A stretch of 64,000 bases of DNA from Dermatemys mawii (Eukaryota; Chordata; Testudines; Dermatemydidae): contig ML677386.1 in the NCBI GenBank assembly GCA_007922305.1, positions 12,629,830 through 12,693,829 on the forward strand, in the 5' to 3' direction. Of the stretch, positions 1 to 11,150 are shown piece by piece (position 1 is the stretch's first letter; each line of letters opens with the position of its first letter). The notes under the pieces are model-generated. The model made no database searches. It saw only the letters and a program-made list of their open reading frames with translations, and was not told the origin of the DNA. The position numbers and the translations under genes are program-made.

Positions 1-805
1 TAAAATAGTGAGTGTGGTGTGTAGGAGTCAATGTGTGTAAGAAGATACCTTAATTGGATATTGCTTGCTTTTTTAGGGGTTAGTATTGGCAAGTGTTTCC
101 TTAAGCAACCTTAACTGTTTTATATCTGCTTTTTCCTTGTAGGAATTTACATATAGTATGTGTGCGGAATATGAAACAAATCTATTATGACTCGAGTTTG
201 CAATCAACACTTTTAAATTAAGATTGCCCTTTCTGCCACAGAGGCATTTGCCATTCTGAGATCACATGTAGCTTTCTACAGAGGAGATTTACATGGAGAG
301 GTTTCAGTACTGAAGACCTTACTTTTGTTCTTTTTTATTCTCTATATTAAATAAAATTTGAAAATACTTGCCTGATTTTTGCATTTGGGAAAACCACAGC
401 AATATGAAAAATGTCTTACATTTAGTGCTTCTGATCTATGGCAAAAATTCTTTTTCCATTTCTGTATAGCAAATCCCATCTAATGTTTTTCTCCGTCTAT
501 GCATGGGACTTAATGGCATCTTTAAACATTTAGTTGGTCACTAAAATATTAAATAGATTAACTGCCACGATAGTAGCTCACTGTATAAATTGTAAAAGTA
601 TTGAAGGGTTGCATTTCTTAAATTTTGGGAATGTAATGGTGCTATACTTTTATAGACAGATATTTTCTTTTCTTTTGCTAGAAGTGCTAATCTCTCGCTT
701 TGAGTAAAATTTTCAAAATCTCCTCAGACTCTTAGATGCTTCTGAAAACTTTCCTCTTTGTCTCCAAAGCTGTATAGTTCTAGTTATTGAATTAATGTTA
801 GTTTG
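1..805. other. Unrecognised AT-rich non-coding sequence
   Basis: No coding frame, RNA gene or repeat family was recognised here. The stretch is AT-rich with short homopolymer runs only. Confidence 0.5.
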
Positions 806-885
806 CTTATGTCTACATGAACTGCAGTCATACCTCCTATTGCAGTGTAGACCCATAGATATCTGCTATCTAATATCAGATATCT
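806..885. repeat. MITE-like inverted fragment
   Basis: A GTCTACA motif on the left faces GTGTAGAC on the right, the same end motif seen in the longer MITEs near 11.6 and 59.8 kb. Next to it, AGATATCTG (857-865) and CAGATATCT (877-885) form perfect 9-bp arms around an 11-nt loop. This may be a decayed remnant of the same MITE group; the assignment is weak. Confidence 0.3.
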
Positions 886-1544
886 GCTGCAAATTCTGTG
901 AGGATCTGTTCTACTACCACCCCCAAAATTCCGCAGAACTCTGACCCCATGGATTGCCAGCAGAAGGGATTTTGCCAGGTTATGGCAAGGCATGAGGAAT
1001 GCTGACACTGAAGTAAAACTTCTCTTCCACTTTTGCAGCCCCAGCAAGCTCTACATGAGTGGCTTCCCCTACTTTCAAGGAAACAGAAGGGAATGAGTTA
1101 AGCTCAAAGTTTTATAGGGAGGCTTTCATGCTGAAGTAATCTTGCTACAAGAAAATACCATTATAGAAAGTCATTTCCTCAGAGCAGTCATTGGTTCTAT
1201 TCTTTTTTGCTACTCTGTCAGATGTTCAAGTTTTTTATTAACTTTCTCCTTCACAGCCCAGCTGCCTCTGCTGCAAGATCCTTAAATCAAAATCATCATT
1301 TTGCATGTGTGAAATCATGGGCTGGTACAACTGTGAATATGACATGATCAGTTCAGCTTTATGATTAGAGCAGGAGTTGTTTTATTTTATTTTTTTCCTC
1401 ATATAGTGGACCACAAGTTAATGAACAGAATGTTTCATGGACATGTCTCATCCAATTGACTCTCTAATGAGTAGAGTCTCTCACATTTATGTTCTGTGAT
1501 ACAGCATGGCCAGAGGGCAACAGGAGAGTGTTAGAGAGAAGCAA
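886..1544. other. Unrecognised non-coding sequence
   Basis: I see no recognised repeat or gene. An 87-residue minus-strand frame spans part of it but resembles no known protein and has no codon-use support. Confidence 0.4.
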
Positions 1545-2050
1545 GTTTGCTAGAAGTTGGTTGGAGCACCTGAAGTCAGTTAAGGCACCTGAAGCCAGTT
1601 ACATGATAAAACCTCTTGCTACAATGAGACAGGGAAAGGAGTTGGAGCAGAGAGCAGTTTGGAGGAGTGGGAGCAGAGTGTTTGGTGTTGGAGAAGAGAG
1701 CAGTTTGGAGGAAAGCAGAGGACAGTTTGGAGAAGTGCTGCAGTGAACTAAGAAGATCCAGACCCTAGGTAGAGGGACATCTGCCTTGTGCAGAGAGAAG
1801 GCAGGAAGCCCCACAAGCTGAAGGGTAGGAGAGAGAAGTAGCCCAGGGGAAGGAATAGCTAGTTCAAGTGGTTTACTCCTATCCTCAGGGCCCCTGGGCT
1901 TGGATCCAGAGTAGAGGGAGGGCCCAGATCCCTCCCTCTTCACTCCCCCTCCTCTAGGATACTAGTGGGACAATTAATACCGTGTTCAGGGGCAAGAAAT
2001 GGCACCCTGAACCCCCCACAAGAAGAGAAAGTGCGAGACCCATCATAATA
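1545..2050 (+). mobile_element. Degenerate LTR-like interspersed repeat
   Basis: Purine-rich reiterated units (GGAGCAGAGAGCAGTTTGGA and variants, about 1640-1735) are followed by a GC-richer tail with blocks such as CAGGGCCCCTGGGCT and a late GAGACCCATC motif. This layout resembles turtle LTR-retrotransposon terminal repeats that I know only from general familiarity. No primer-binding site, flanking duplication or internal coding region was seen, so it would be a solo or truncated copy. Strand follows the remembered family orientation. Confidence 0.4.
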
Positions 2051-2839
2051 GTACCAGCAATTTGCCACAGTTCACATAACATTCCTATGAAGCTGCACCA
2101 ATTGCTTCCAGGGAAGATTAATAACATTTAAATACAGATATAAATTTAATAAAATATAATGCTTTTGGGAAATCCTTAGATGTGATTTAGCAGCTGGACA
2201 TTGAGAAGTCAGCTTGCTAGGGACCACCAGCAAGTGCTCCTGCAGACCTACTGCATTTGAGTGCTGTGAAATTCAGTGGTCTATTGAAAAGGGAACTCAA
2301 TAAGGGCAGGAATTTGTTCACCACAGTTTTTGGAGCACTGACCATGCTCGTTTTTAAACTTGGAGCTACCAGTAAGGTGAAGTGTCACCACACCAGTGTA
2401 GCAACCTGTAGTGAGGTCACTTGGAGCTTTTAATGGGAATTGAACCTGGGCAAGATTCATCTATTTGCTCTGGCTTTCAAATAATCATGGAATCCTGGTA
2501 ACTCAGCAGACTGGCCATGTCTTTCTTTAAAGCTGTGACCTGCAGGGGAGTGTGGTATGTCTACACTTTTTACTTGGAAAAATGTGAAATGACACCGCCT
2601 TAAGCCATGTAATGTGTGAGTGGATAGAAGGTGATATCTGCCCTATCAATGTGTGCCACAAAGATAGCCTTAATGCATAACTGAAAGCATTTTATCTGGT
2701 TTTCTACAATCAACAAAAAACTATAGGGTTTAGCAGTACCTCTGCCACAATCTTTTTGTAAAGATTTGGTGAATATTTTGATGTTCTATAGTTTATTGCT
2801 ATTAATTATTATGATTTATATTTATATTGTGATTAGATA
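2051..2839. other. Unrecognised non-coding sequence
   Basis: No gene or clear repeat is visible. AT-rich tracts lie at 2120-2165 and 2770-2830. Confidence 0.4.
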
Positions 2840-2950
2840 CCCAGTCATGGAGCAGGATCCCATTTTGGTAGGCTGTGGCACTTTACAAATGCAGAACAGA
2901 AAGGATGGTCCCTGCCCCAAAGGTCTTCCAATATTGCCTTCATAAGTCAG
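2840..2950 (-). repeat. 3' tail of a MIR-type SINE, reverse orientation
   Basis: The order CAGTCATGGAGCAGGATCCC, CATTTTGGTAGGCTGTGGCA and GGTCCCTGCCCCAAAGGTCT matches a tail that recurs here in other copies (14335-14415, 28230-28325, and attached to a MIR body at 42355-42725). The link to a MIR-type SINE rests on the 42.4-kb copy, where tail and body are contiguous. Confidence 0.5.
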
Positions 2951-3454
2951 TAGCATTTTGAGAGAGGTCAGTTGCTGTTACAGAAGTAGGATTGCATTTA
3001 ATAACATTCCTTTTGATAGATTTAAGATAATCTTCCCCGAGTTTCTCATAAACACTCAATTGTATGTATATCATTATTACTTAAAAAATAAATCTGAGTG
3101 GAAAAAACCTCATTCCTGTCTGGAGTTTAGTTTATGTGCCTCAAAAATGCGTGGAGATTAATGCACTTGGGTCTATTTCATCTTACTTTATACAAGATCA
3201 TGATAGGGGGTTATATTCATGAACTGAAATGATAAATGGCTGGGCAAAAGTTGATGGTAAAGGGTCTCACGTCAACAAAGTGGGATTATTATTGTAAGTG
3301 GTTATTTCAACATTTCTGAGATTGATTCCTTCAAATTTAAGGCAACAAAGGTTTGTAGTGAATCTACCACTTCCAGCAAGCAAAATGTATCTGTAGACAC
3401 TAGGTACTTTGGGTAAGAAGGCACTTTTCATCTCTCCCATACTTAGTTCTTACA
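2951..3454. other. Unrecognised non-coding sequence
   Basis: No recognised element. A 67-residue plus-strand frame at 2958-3161 has no family features. Confidence 0.4.
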
Positions 3455-3568
3455 TAGCATTGTTTTGTCAGTACATCTCTAAGCACTTTACACAGGAGGT
3501 TGCTATCTTTATTCCCATTTTACAGGTGGAGAAATTAAGTCACAGGAAGTAGGAGTGATTGGTTCAAT
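3455..3568 (-). repeat. MIR SINE, 3' part, interrupted copy
   Basis: CCCATTTTACAGGTGGAGAA followed by a degenerate AAGTCACAGG is the reverse complement of the MIR core (the segment reading roughly CTGTAAAATGGG in sense). The upstream CTAAGCACTTTACA fits the MIR tail. The copy breaks at 3568, where the tRNA/CR1 SINE begins, and appears to resume after 3763. Confidence 0.65.
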
Positions 3569-3763
3569 GAATCATAGAATATCATGGTTAGAAGGGATCT
3601 CAGGAGATAATCTAGTCCAACTCCCTGCTCAAAGCAGGACCAATCCCCAATTAAATCGTTCAACAGATTTTCGTCCTGTATTCCTAAATGGCCACCTCAA
3701 GGATTGAGCTCCCAACCCTGGGTTTAACAGGCCAATGTGCAAACCACTGAGCTATCCCTCCCA
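3569..3763 (-). mobile_element. tRNA-headed SINE with CR1-like tail (tortoise Pol III SINE type)
   Basis: Read on the minus strand the element begins GGGAGGGATAGCTCAGTGG, carrying an A box (TAGCTCAGTGG, 3744-3754). A B-box-like segment (GGAGCTCAATCC, 3701-3712) follows. It ends in a CR1-type 3' terminus, seen on the plus strand as AATCATAGAATATCATGG. A tRNA-derived head joined to a CR1-like tail is the known architecture of the SINE found in cryptodiran turtles, so this is the strongest clue to the organism. Length is about 195 bp, near full size. No clear target duplication is visible, as expected for CR1-mobilised elements. Confidence 0.85.
3701..3754 (-). promoter_or_regulatory. Internal Pol III A and B boxes of the SINE
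   Basis: The A box TAGCTCAGTGG (3744-3754) is intact. The B-box region (3701-3712) keeps the CAATCC end but departs from the GGTTCGANTCC consensus in the middle. The spacing of about 30 bp is tRNA-like. Transcription competence is doubtful because of the decayed B box. Confidence 0.6.
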
Positions 3764-3870
3764 ACACAACATCCCTTCTATGTCCACTGTCATTCTGCAA
3801 ACTGGTAACAGACTTGGACTAGAACCCAGGTGCTCTAAAGCTCAGGCCAGTGTGATGTACTACCTCTTAG
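3764..3870 (-). repeat. MIR SINE, 5' part, interrupted copy
   Basis: GGACTAGAACCCAGGTGCTC with the following AGCTCAGGCCAGTGTG corresponds to the tRNA-related head of MIR in reverse complement. It continues the MIR fragment ending at 3568, so the SINE between them inserted into an older MIR. Confidence 0.55.
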
Positions 3871-3889
3871 TGGTTTTTAGAGGTAAGTA

Positions 3890-4042
3890 GAGATATCCCC
3901 ATTTCTTCAGATCGGGACACTGAGGACAGAGGTGTTGAATGAAATGGTCACACAGTGCTTCAGTGGCAGATTTAGGAACATGACCTAGTTTAGTTGTAGG
4001 GTAGGGTCCAATCCACTGGACTATGCTGCATTCCACCCATGG
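3890..4042 (-). repeat. MIR SINE, reverse orientation
   Basis: The order is CCCCATTTCTTCAGATCGGG, GACACTGAGGACAGAG, GGTCACACAGTGCTTCAGTG and then TCCAATCCACTGGACTATGC. This is the MIR core and head in reverse complement, and it lies directly beside the split MIR. The 61-residue minus-strand frame here is incidental. Confidence 0.7.
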
Positions 4043-4807
4043 CAAGTTCCTCCTACCTGCTGATGTTTGTTCACCAGGTGGGAGTGGCAGGTGGAAGGAG
4101 TGGCCCTGTAAGGGCAGCCGCTGGAAAATATTAAAATAATAAAGCTTGTTAGATAAGCTCCTATTTGTGATGTCTTCCTCTTGGAACAGGAAGAGTTAAA
4201 AGCAGCTCAGATCTGCTTAACTCAATATCAAAGAGACTTAACTGATGAGGACAACAGATGCTTGAAAGATTAATGGGCCATTAGCAGCCAACACTTCAGC
4301 TCTTGTGTTTAAAAGTGAGGGTAATTTGTCTTAAATTCAGTGGTGTTTTGTTTAATGTTGGAGAACAATCCTAGACAGGGAGAATGATACACTTACCCTA
4401 CTCACAGAGCTTTGGGCCACCAGCTCCAGTGGCCTGGATTAAGAACTAGCAAAATACACCATGCTCTCTCGCTATTGAAAAAAGGGCCAAACACATACCT
4501 ATGGGTCAAAATATCCTAACCTAAGAGATGCTGCACGCTGATATCTTCCACCTACAAAATCCCCTTGTGTATTCATGGTTATACCAGAAATTGAAAGTAT
4601 CAGCTTTCCAGCACTATAAAGATCTGTGGAGACATAAATATGTGCACAGGCAGAGAACCAGATTCCACCCCCACTAGGCGGAATAAGCATATATTTGGAG
4701 ACAACACATCTTGCCACAACAGCCCACTGAAATAAAGGCACTGAACTTTCACCGCTTTGTCATGGTGGGTGGCATGAAACTACCATGTAAGTGGAAAAGT
4801 CTTGTTG
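4043..4807. other. Unrecognised non-coding sequence
   Basis: No gene or familiar repeat was identified between the MIR copies and the Harbinger-like element. An 80-residue minus-strand frame (4499-4741) shows no known domain. Confidence 0.4.
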
Positions 4808-5499
4808 CTTGGCTACACTTGCACTTTATATCGCAATAAAGCCTCCCAGAGCACTCTAACTTACTTCCCGTCCACACTGGAAAGGCATGTAGAGTGCTGT
4901 GACTCCCTGGCTGGAGCACTCCTGGTACTCCACCTCCCCAAGAGGATTAATAGCTGTTGCGTATTGAGTGAGATTTTTCAGAGTCTGTGTGGACAAGGAG
5001 TTAAATTACTGCACTCTGACCTCCGGAAATGCCCCATAATTCCCTTAAGTTAAGTGGTCACTCTTCCCTTTGTTGTGAAACTGCTGCAGGAATGCCAAAG
5101 TGCCTTTTCAAAGCTCCGTTTCAGACAGTGGCTGTTTATCTGCTACAAGGCAAAGCAAACATTTACTGAGTGAGTAAGAGGTATGGGGGCTTTGGAGAAT
5201 GAACTTACAAGACAGTATGTTGACATGCTCTCAGCACTCCAAAAACCCACTCTCTCTCTCTCCCTCCACATACACACTCCACTCTACCCCCCCCCCATTT
5301 GAAAAGCACGTTGCAGCCACTTGAACTCTGGGATAGCTGCCCATAATGCACCGCTCCCAATGCCACTGAAAATGCAGCAAATGTGGCCACACCAGTGCGC
5401 TTGCAGCTTTCAGTCAGGACAGACTGGAGCGCTTTCTTTAGTGCTCTCTCTGAAGGCTGGTTTAACCCAAAGCGTTCTGCAGCTGCAAATGTAGCCAAG
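4808..5499. mobile_element. Harbinger-like non-autonomous DNA transposon, 692 bp
   Basis: The ends CTTGGCTACA (4808-4817) and TGTAGCCAAG (5490-5499) are perfect inverted repeats. The interior shares a distinctive order with the element at 59998-60673: a CCACTCTCTCTCTCTCCCTC-type tract, CATACACAC, a C run, GAAAAGCACGTTGCA, then GGGATAGCTGCCC and ATGTGGCCA near the end. The two are clearly one family. No transposase frame is present, and no clean 3-bp target duplication can be read at this copy. The frames at 4802-5053 and 5205-5498 are passengers of the repeat. Confidence 0.75.
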
Positions 5500-6330
5500 C
5501 CTTTGGTCTGTAATGGAAAAGCAAGAGCAGACCTCCTAGGTTGATGAACCTTTAGCTCAGCAAAAGACAGCAGTGTGACTGACCATATAATATTGAATTT
5601 AGAGCCTGATTCTCAAATGAGACTGAGCTCCACTTGCTAGGAGGGCAAGGTGGTTTTTTCAGTAGCTAGGGATAACGAGACTACAGTTTCTCTTTCTGTG
5701 AACCTTACATATTCAGCTCTCCAAACAAACATTACACGTAGACTGGAATGCCAACAACAGTTGCTGTTGAGCAAAAAGGCGTCTATTCTCCCATCCCACT
5801 CAACATACAGGAAAATAATATTTAACTCCTGGTGCCATTATCCAAAACAGCAAATTCTGCCTTTACTTCAAAAATTAAATCCAAATGAAAACATCATTTC
5901 CTTATCTTGGCAACACTAATCTTCAGACAAGCAGAACAAACTGCTTAAGCTACTATGCCCATATATAAAATCTCATATATGAAAGGCAATAGGAGAAATA
6001 AATCAAAACCAGCAACACGCTAGACTGTAAGAAACTGAGACATGACCAGACTATTTCATGCTGATGAACTGCACAAAGCTAAAGCAGATTCTTCTTCTTC
6101 ACAGATTCTATGCTTGATAAAAAACTGGGGGATTGTCTAAAAGGGGGTCTCAGAAAAGTTCAGCTAAATTAATTAAAGGTGTGAATGTAAAGTGTATTGG
6201 TTAAGCCACATTAAATCCCTGTGTGGCTGCTTTTATTCAGAATTAAAGTGGCCTTAATTTGTTTTGTCTCAATTCACTTTGGAAATGAATCAAAGTAAAA
6301 TGAATAAAGGCCAGTTTAATTGTGAGTAAG
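5500..6330. other. Unrecognised non-coding sequence
   Basis: No gene or repeat was recognised. An 89-residue plus-strand frame (5650-5919) has no known domain. Confidence 0.4.
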
Positions 6331-6920
6331 ATCATGGCTACACTCGGTTGACACACATTGTCACCACAGTCTGTGTATTATTCATGCACATGCATCCTTG
6401 GCTCCTTATGCTGATGCTGAGTATACTCACCAGAAGTGCTTGTGTTGATGCACAGTGCAATGCACCAGAGACAAGTATCCCAGTGTGCAGCTTGCCATGG
6501 TCTGACATGCTGTCTTTCGGGAAATTGTGATAATGCATGATGGGCCAGAAACTAATTGCACAGGGGGTGATTTGGAGCCAGGGAAGAGTTCCCATTATGC
6601 AACTTTCACCATCCCATGATGTTATCTGCATTCCATTATTTTGTGCTTTAAAAAAAAAAAAATCTTCTACACCGCGCCACATTTCTTGATGCCTGCCTTC
6701 TCTGACAGAAACATGGAGCCTTCATGGCCTTACACGACTGTCAAGAGCATTGCAAACACTGGATGAACAATTTGCTGGTGGCTGCAGAGCTGCAAGAAGA
6801 ACTGTAGCAGCAACAGGGGCCTTGATGCGTTGGTGGAGGAAAGATTCCTGTGAAAACCAATTCAAGAGTTTTGGTGGCATTCGTGCTGGGCCAATGGATT
6901 CTTCCTAAAAGTGGGGCAGC
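6331..6920. mobile_element. Possible decayed DNA-transposon segment
   Basis: The stretch begins GATCATGGCTACACT, resembling the end motif of the Harbinger-like copies. It continues through blocks such as GTGATAATGCATGATGGGCC, CATCCCATGATGTTATCTGC and AACCAATTCAAGAG, which I associate with turtle DNA-transposon flanks. No terminal repeat at the right end, target duplication or transposase motif was confirmed. A poly(A) run lies at 6649-6661. Confidence 0.35.
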
Positions 6921-8519
6921 TAAGCGACTCCATCCCCCTCAGGCAAGCAAGACGCTAGCCTGAGCACCTCCATGGGATTGAGGGCACCCCAGAGCATCAC
7001 CAGCCCGTGTCCTCGGGTGCAAAAGTCCCTCTGGGGCTCTGGGTTGCAGGGTCAACTTCTTTTCTGTTGTCTTTTACTCTTTCTTCTATTCCACAATTTC
7101 TAAATTCCCCTCCCCTGCACACATCTCTGAGGTTTGTGTTATCTGATCTGGAGTGGGGAACTCAGATGTCAAGCAAGAGGTCTCTGCAGAAGTGACAAAA
7201 TATTCAGTTTTTAAAATGTGATTCTTCAACAACTTCAACAAGCTTGGTCCATCTGTGTTTTGGGAACTAACTCAAAGGCTTGATCATTCTCTAATTTACA
7301 TCTGTGAAAATGTAGAGTAGCTCTACCGCAGTTAGTGATATCACGCTGGTGTAAAATCAGAATTAGATATGAACGACAGATTAAAATGTTGTCATCAAGC
7401 CTGACTTAGTTGGTGATCAAGCAACTTTTTGCCCCATTGTATCATTGACAGATCATCAGGACTCTGCTAATACCCTTCTGCTGGCCTCTGATGGCTTAAG
7501 AATATTAAGTACATTTTGTAATATTTAACCACAGGAAGCCTCAACCTTTATAGCTATTTCTAGGGTTGTGTGTGCAGGTTTTTTTAATCAAATATCTGTC
7601 AGGTATAAATCTCTGCTCAGTCTATCTAAGTCAATATCTTGACGCCTTTTAGGATGTTTCTGCACCAGCTTGATAACAAAACCTCTCACCTAGAAGAAAT
7701 CTGATAAAAATAAATTAACTAGCCAGAGCTTCATTTAGTGCCATCAGAGTCTTTAGGAAGACATGATGGTTGCAACTTGGCAGCCTTTATACTAGACTCT
7801 TTTAGATGTAACTGCTTGGGCTTGATTGGTTTATTTGGCATAGCTATTGCCTCATACAGTTAGAGCCACTCTTAATTAGTGTAATCCATCCTCAACCTAT
7901 CTCTTTCTCATTCTTATAAGCACAGTCAGATTGCAGTGGACATCCTCATTAGACAGCAATGGCACCACATGTGGAGCTTAATCAAGTAGTTTCCAGGTAT
8001 GTCACTCCTCGTCTGGAACTTCCAAATAGCACAATCTTGAAATCTGATTGGACAAATTGTCTTTTTCACCCCTCCCTTCTTCTCTTTTTATTTTCACCTC
8101 ATCCTCATCTTAAAAGATTGGAGTAATGTGTTCTTCTGGCTCAGGAGGTCTAGATGTGGCATCTTCTGAAGCCCTAAAATGTTGCTCTTGAGTCTCTCTC
8201 CTAGGGGCTCATTGTGTTGAGGATATTAAAGAATGCAAAAGTGAGTTAGTAAAATATTAAACGTCATTAAATTCCAATTCACTGGCCTACACTGAAACTG
8301 CATAAGCAAACTAGAGTGGTAGAGTTTCACTTCTGTCTGCTTTCCATCAGGAGAGCAGTCAAGCAAGATTTGTTTGCTGCTGTTTGTGAAATGAATTTTT
8401 TGAGAGTATTGGAAAAAATGGTGTTTAATTACTTGGAGATTTAATTACTTGGAGATTTTAAAAATGTGTTTTTAAATATGCATTTCAATATGGCTAATGC
8501 AAGTTTGTACATCTAGGAA
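6921..8519. other. Largely unrecognised non-coding sequence
   Basis: No gene was identified. A small exact direct duplication of TTAATTACTTGGAGAT (8425-8440 and 8441-8456) is the only local structure noted. Confidence 0.4.
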
Positions 8520-8850
8520 TCGAGAATGCAGGTCATACTTTTAGGATACTGGGAAGCTGTGACTCTGAAAAAAAGACTTGAAAGTCATGGTGAATAACCT
8601 GTGTGACTTTGTGGCCAAAAGGACGAAGCAATCCTTGGATGTATAAGCAGTGGATTATTTGAGTAGGGAAGTCATATTACCTCTGTGTTTTTGTACTGGT
8701 ACAACTGCTACTTGACTACTGTGTCCAGTTCTGTGTCCACAACTCAACTAGTGAGAGTTCAGAGCCTTTGTTATGTAGGAGATTACATGAAAGATTAAAC
8801 CATCAAAATCATCCCTTTGGGCCTTAAAAACTATGAATCTGTGAATGAAA
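8520..8850 (+). mobile_element. CR1 LINE 3' fragment, truncated and internally deleted
   Basis: The plus strand follows the CR1 reverse-transcriptase tail: GACTTGAAAGTCATGGTGAA, then TGTGGCCAAAAGG, AATCCTTGGATGTATAAGCA, and CTACTTGACTACTGTGTCCA (the protein segment around LEYCVQFW). It ends in CCCTTTGGGCCTTAAAAACT and ATGAATCTGTGAATG, a CR1-like 3' terminus. Most of the coding region is missing and the frame is broken. Confidence 0.75.
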
Positions 8851-10054
8851 AATAGTTGTCTCCAGGAAACTTAAACTATATAAATTTGTCTAGTGAGATT
8901 TTATTATATCTACCTGGAGCAGAGGATATGTTTTATTTTATAGTGTCATTAACTGGACCTAACTGTATCTTTTTTGGAGAGATGGATGCTGATCAGTGCA
9001 TGGGCCAGAACCCTGGGTTTGGGTGAGCTGCACCTGGTGCAGGTTCTAGGATGGGGAGGGAAAGGTGTTTTAAGTTGTTTTTTCCATATCCTTGATCCTT
9101 GGGCCAATGAGGGGGCTGAATTGAATCCCAAGAATAATTTAGAGCAGCCTAAGGGCTGCTCTAATTATATTATCTAAAGTTTTCCCTTAGGGACTCTTCT
9201 ACGGGCTGGGAATAGGCATAGGGGTGTATGCTCTGGCTCTACCCCTGCTACTACGCCCCAGCCTGCCTCAGACTGGGTCACACAGAGCTGGCTAAGTCAG
9301 TTTTATGCCATTTGGGGATTCTGTTTGCATGATATATGTTAGTGGAGCTCTCCAAAAGGGGACGGAACCAGGACCTGATCTCATATCCCTTCCTTTACCC
9401 ACTTAAAGTAAAGCAAAGCCCTTTTCTTTCAAAAAAACTACCTGAACTGTTCCATCAAGTCTGGAGGTTGAAAGAGGCACAGCAGGGATGCTCCTATGGG
9501 AAGCAAGAACCTGCCAACTTCAAAACATGTTTAGAGTAGGTACAGCAGTAGCTGAATGAGGCTAAAAGAAAAATCCATTGCTAGCCTCTGAAAGACACTG
9601 AGCTGTGCTGGCTCACTGTGCTCCTTTCAGCAAAGCTTAGAGTCAGGTTTTAAGACAAAATAAAAGAAATGAATCTTTTCTGTAGTGCTGCAGTGAGGCT
9701 GACACAGTGCTCAAAATATGATGAATGAAGTCGCTGTCCTTTAAGTGGTCTCTCTTGGAAATGTTGGCACCTCTCATTGCTATTTTCTAGTTATCCAGGG
9801 GACAAAAAGGAATATTTACAGATTAAATTCAGCACTTCCATCTGAGGATGAAATCAGTCAGGGAGGGCCGGATCCTACAAGGTGCCCTTGAAGTTTGTGG
9901 TACTTGGCACAGAAGGAGACTTTGGCAACCCAGCACCAAAAGAGCACTTCTGAATTATCTATTTATTCTTGGAAATTCTTTATGGATTTCAATTTAATTA
10001 ACCCCCTGCTGAATGTTTGAGGTTTAGACCTCGAATCCAAGCCCTCCTTCTTGA
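8851..10054. other. Mostly unrecognised sequence with one short hairpin
   Basis: TTAGAGCAGCC (9139-9149) and GGCTGCTCTAA (9154-9164) form perfect 11-bp arms around a 4-nt loop. No T run follows, and it may be part of an old repeat. Otherwise no gene or repeat was recognised. Confidence 0.4.
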
Positions 10055-10112
10055 AGTATGGATACTAGAACTGGACACAGTATTCCAGTAGATGTCACAC
10101 TAATACAATATT
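10055..10112 (-). mobile_element. Short CR1-like fragment
   Basis: AGAACTGGACACAGTATTCC matches the reverse complement of a CR1 coding segment. The fragment is only about 55 bp and flanking similarity fades quickly. Confidence 0.45.
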
Positions 10113-10990
10113 CAGAGTTTGGAGGGCATGTTAGATGAGGAAAATGCAGGATTTCCCAAAAGAAGGATGCCCAGATATCTTTATTCTCATTTGAGTGCAA
10201 GGACTGAACACGTGTGGAGAATGCATGACTGTCTCACCAGCCAAGATATCAAAAGCCAAAAAGGTGAAATCGCATAAGGTCAAAATATTTTGTTTTGACT
10301 ACATTATTTTGACCTCTCTGTTATGTTATAATTTATAAGGCAGAAGGGTTGTTGGCAGTTACTGGGTGGGGATGGTTTGTGGATGCCGGTTGGAGTGACA
10401 AAGGGGACAAGGTGCTGTCAGTTGAAGGAGTGCTGTGTAGAGAGGGATGGAGAGAGTGGTTACTGCCAAGTGAGAGGATGGAAGGGGTCTTAGAGTGATG
10501 AATTACAGCTGGATATATGTTACATGTGGGGTGGCGCCTCAAGGTGGTGGGAGGGAGGGGTGAAGCACCCCTGGGGAAAACTAGAAGTTGGTGCCTGTGT
10601 ATCTGCTCCTCATTTCCAGCACCCAGGGACACTGACATTTCCTGTACTTTAAACTATTTTGTGGCCGCCTGATGCTGTGGGCAGCTAGTCCAGGCTGCCA
10701 GCTTCATATGGTTTTGAAGTATCATCTGCCTCAGTTGTGCATGGTGGGGCAGTGAGGAGAGAGAAGCTGCTGGCAACCTGGTAGGACGTGTGTGTAAACT
10801 AATTGTGGGTCAAATATCTACTATAAAATGAAGTGTCCCAATTTAACAGTCCTGAATGGGATTTCCACTGAGCCCTATTTACCTCAGCCACACTCCTGCT
10901 GTGGATACATATACTGATCATTGTTATATTACAATATACAATTACAAACAGGACAGGCAATGAGGTGATCTGAAGTTTGTTCCTGCCTTT
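10113..10990. other. Unrecognised non-coding sequence
   Basis: No gene was recognised. The 101-residue minus-strand frame at 10333-10638 is Pro/Ser/His-rich and low in complexity, and I judge it non-coding. The facing GTCAAAATATTTTG and ATTATTTTGAC motifs (10279-10312) may belong to the GAAACATTTTG-type repeat seen further on. Confidence 0.4.
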
Positions 10991-11150
10991 TTCAGAGTGC
11001 CCTATAGCCCTGGGCAAGTCAGCAAAACTCCATGCCTCAGTTTTCCTTTCTGTACAAGGGAGAGATACACCCTACCTCAAAGCAGTGTGACAAATATGTT
11101 TGAAAAATGCATAGATACTACAGTGATGAGTGCCATAGACATAGCTAGAA
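10991..11150 (+). repeat. MIR SINE
   Basis: CCCTGGGCAAGTCAGCAAAA, then CATGCCTCAGTTTTCC, TCTGTACAAGGGAGAGATAC and ACCCTACCTCAAAG give the MIR core and tail in sense order. The tRNA-like head is missing or too decayed to see. Confidence 0.75.

Noticed and set aside
3569..3763. tRNA gene on the minus strand
   Set aside because: The tRNA-like head lacks a full cloverleaf and is joined to a CR1-like tail, so it is a SINE.
9139..9164. Terminator-like hairpin
   Set aside because: Good 11-bp arms but no T tract and no gene upstream; bacterial-type terminators are not expected in this genome.
10333..10638. 101-residue minus-strand frame
   Set aside because: Low-complexity Pro/Ser/His content, no domain and no sign of splice structure.
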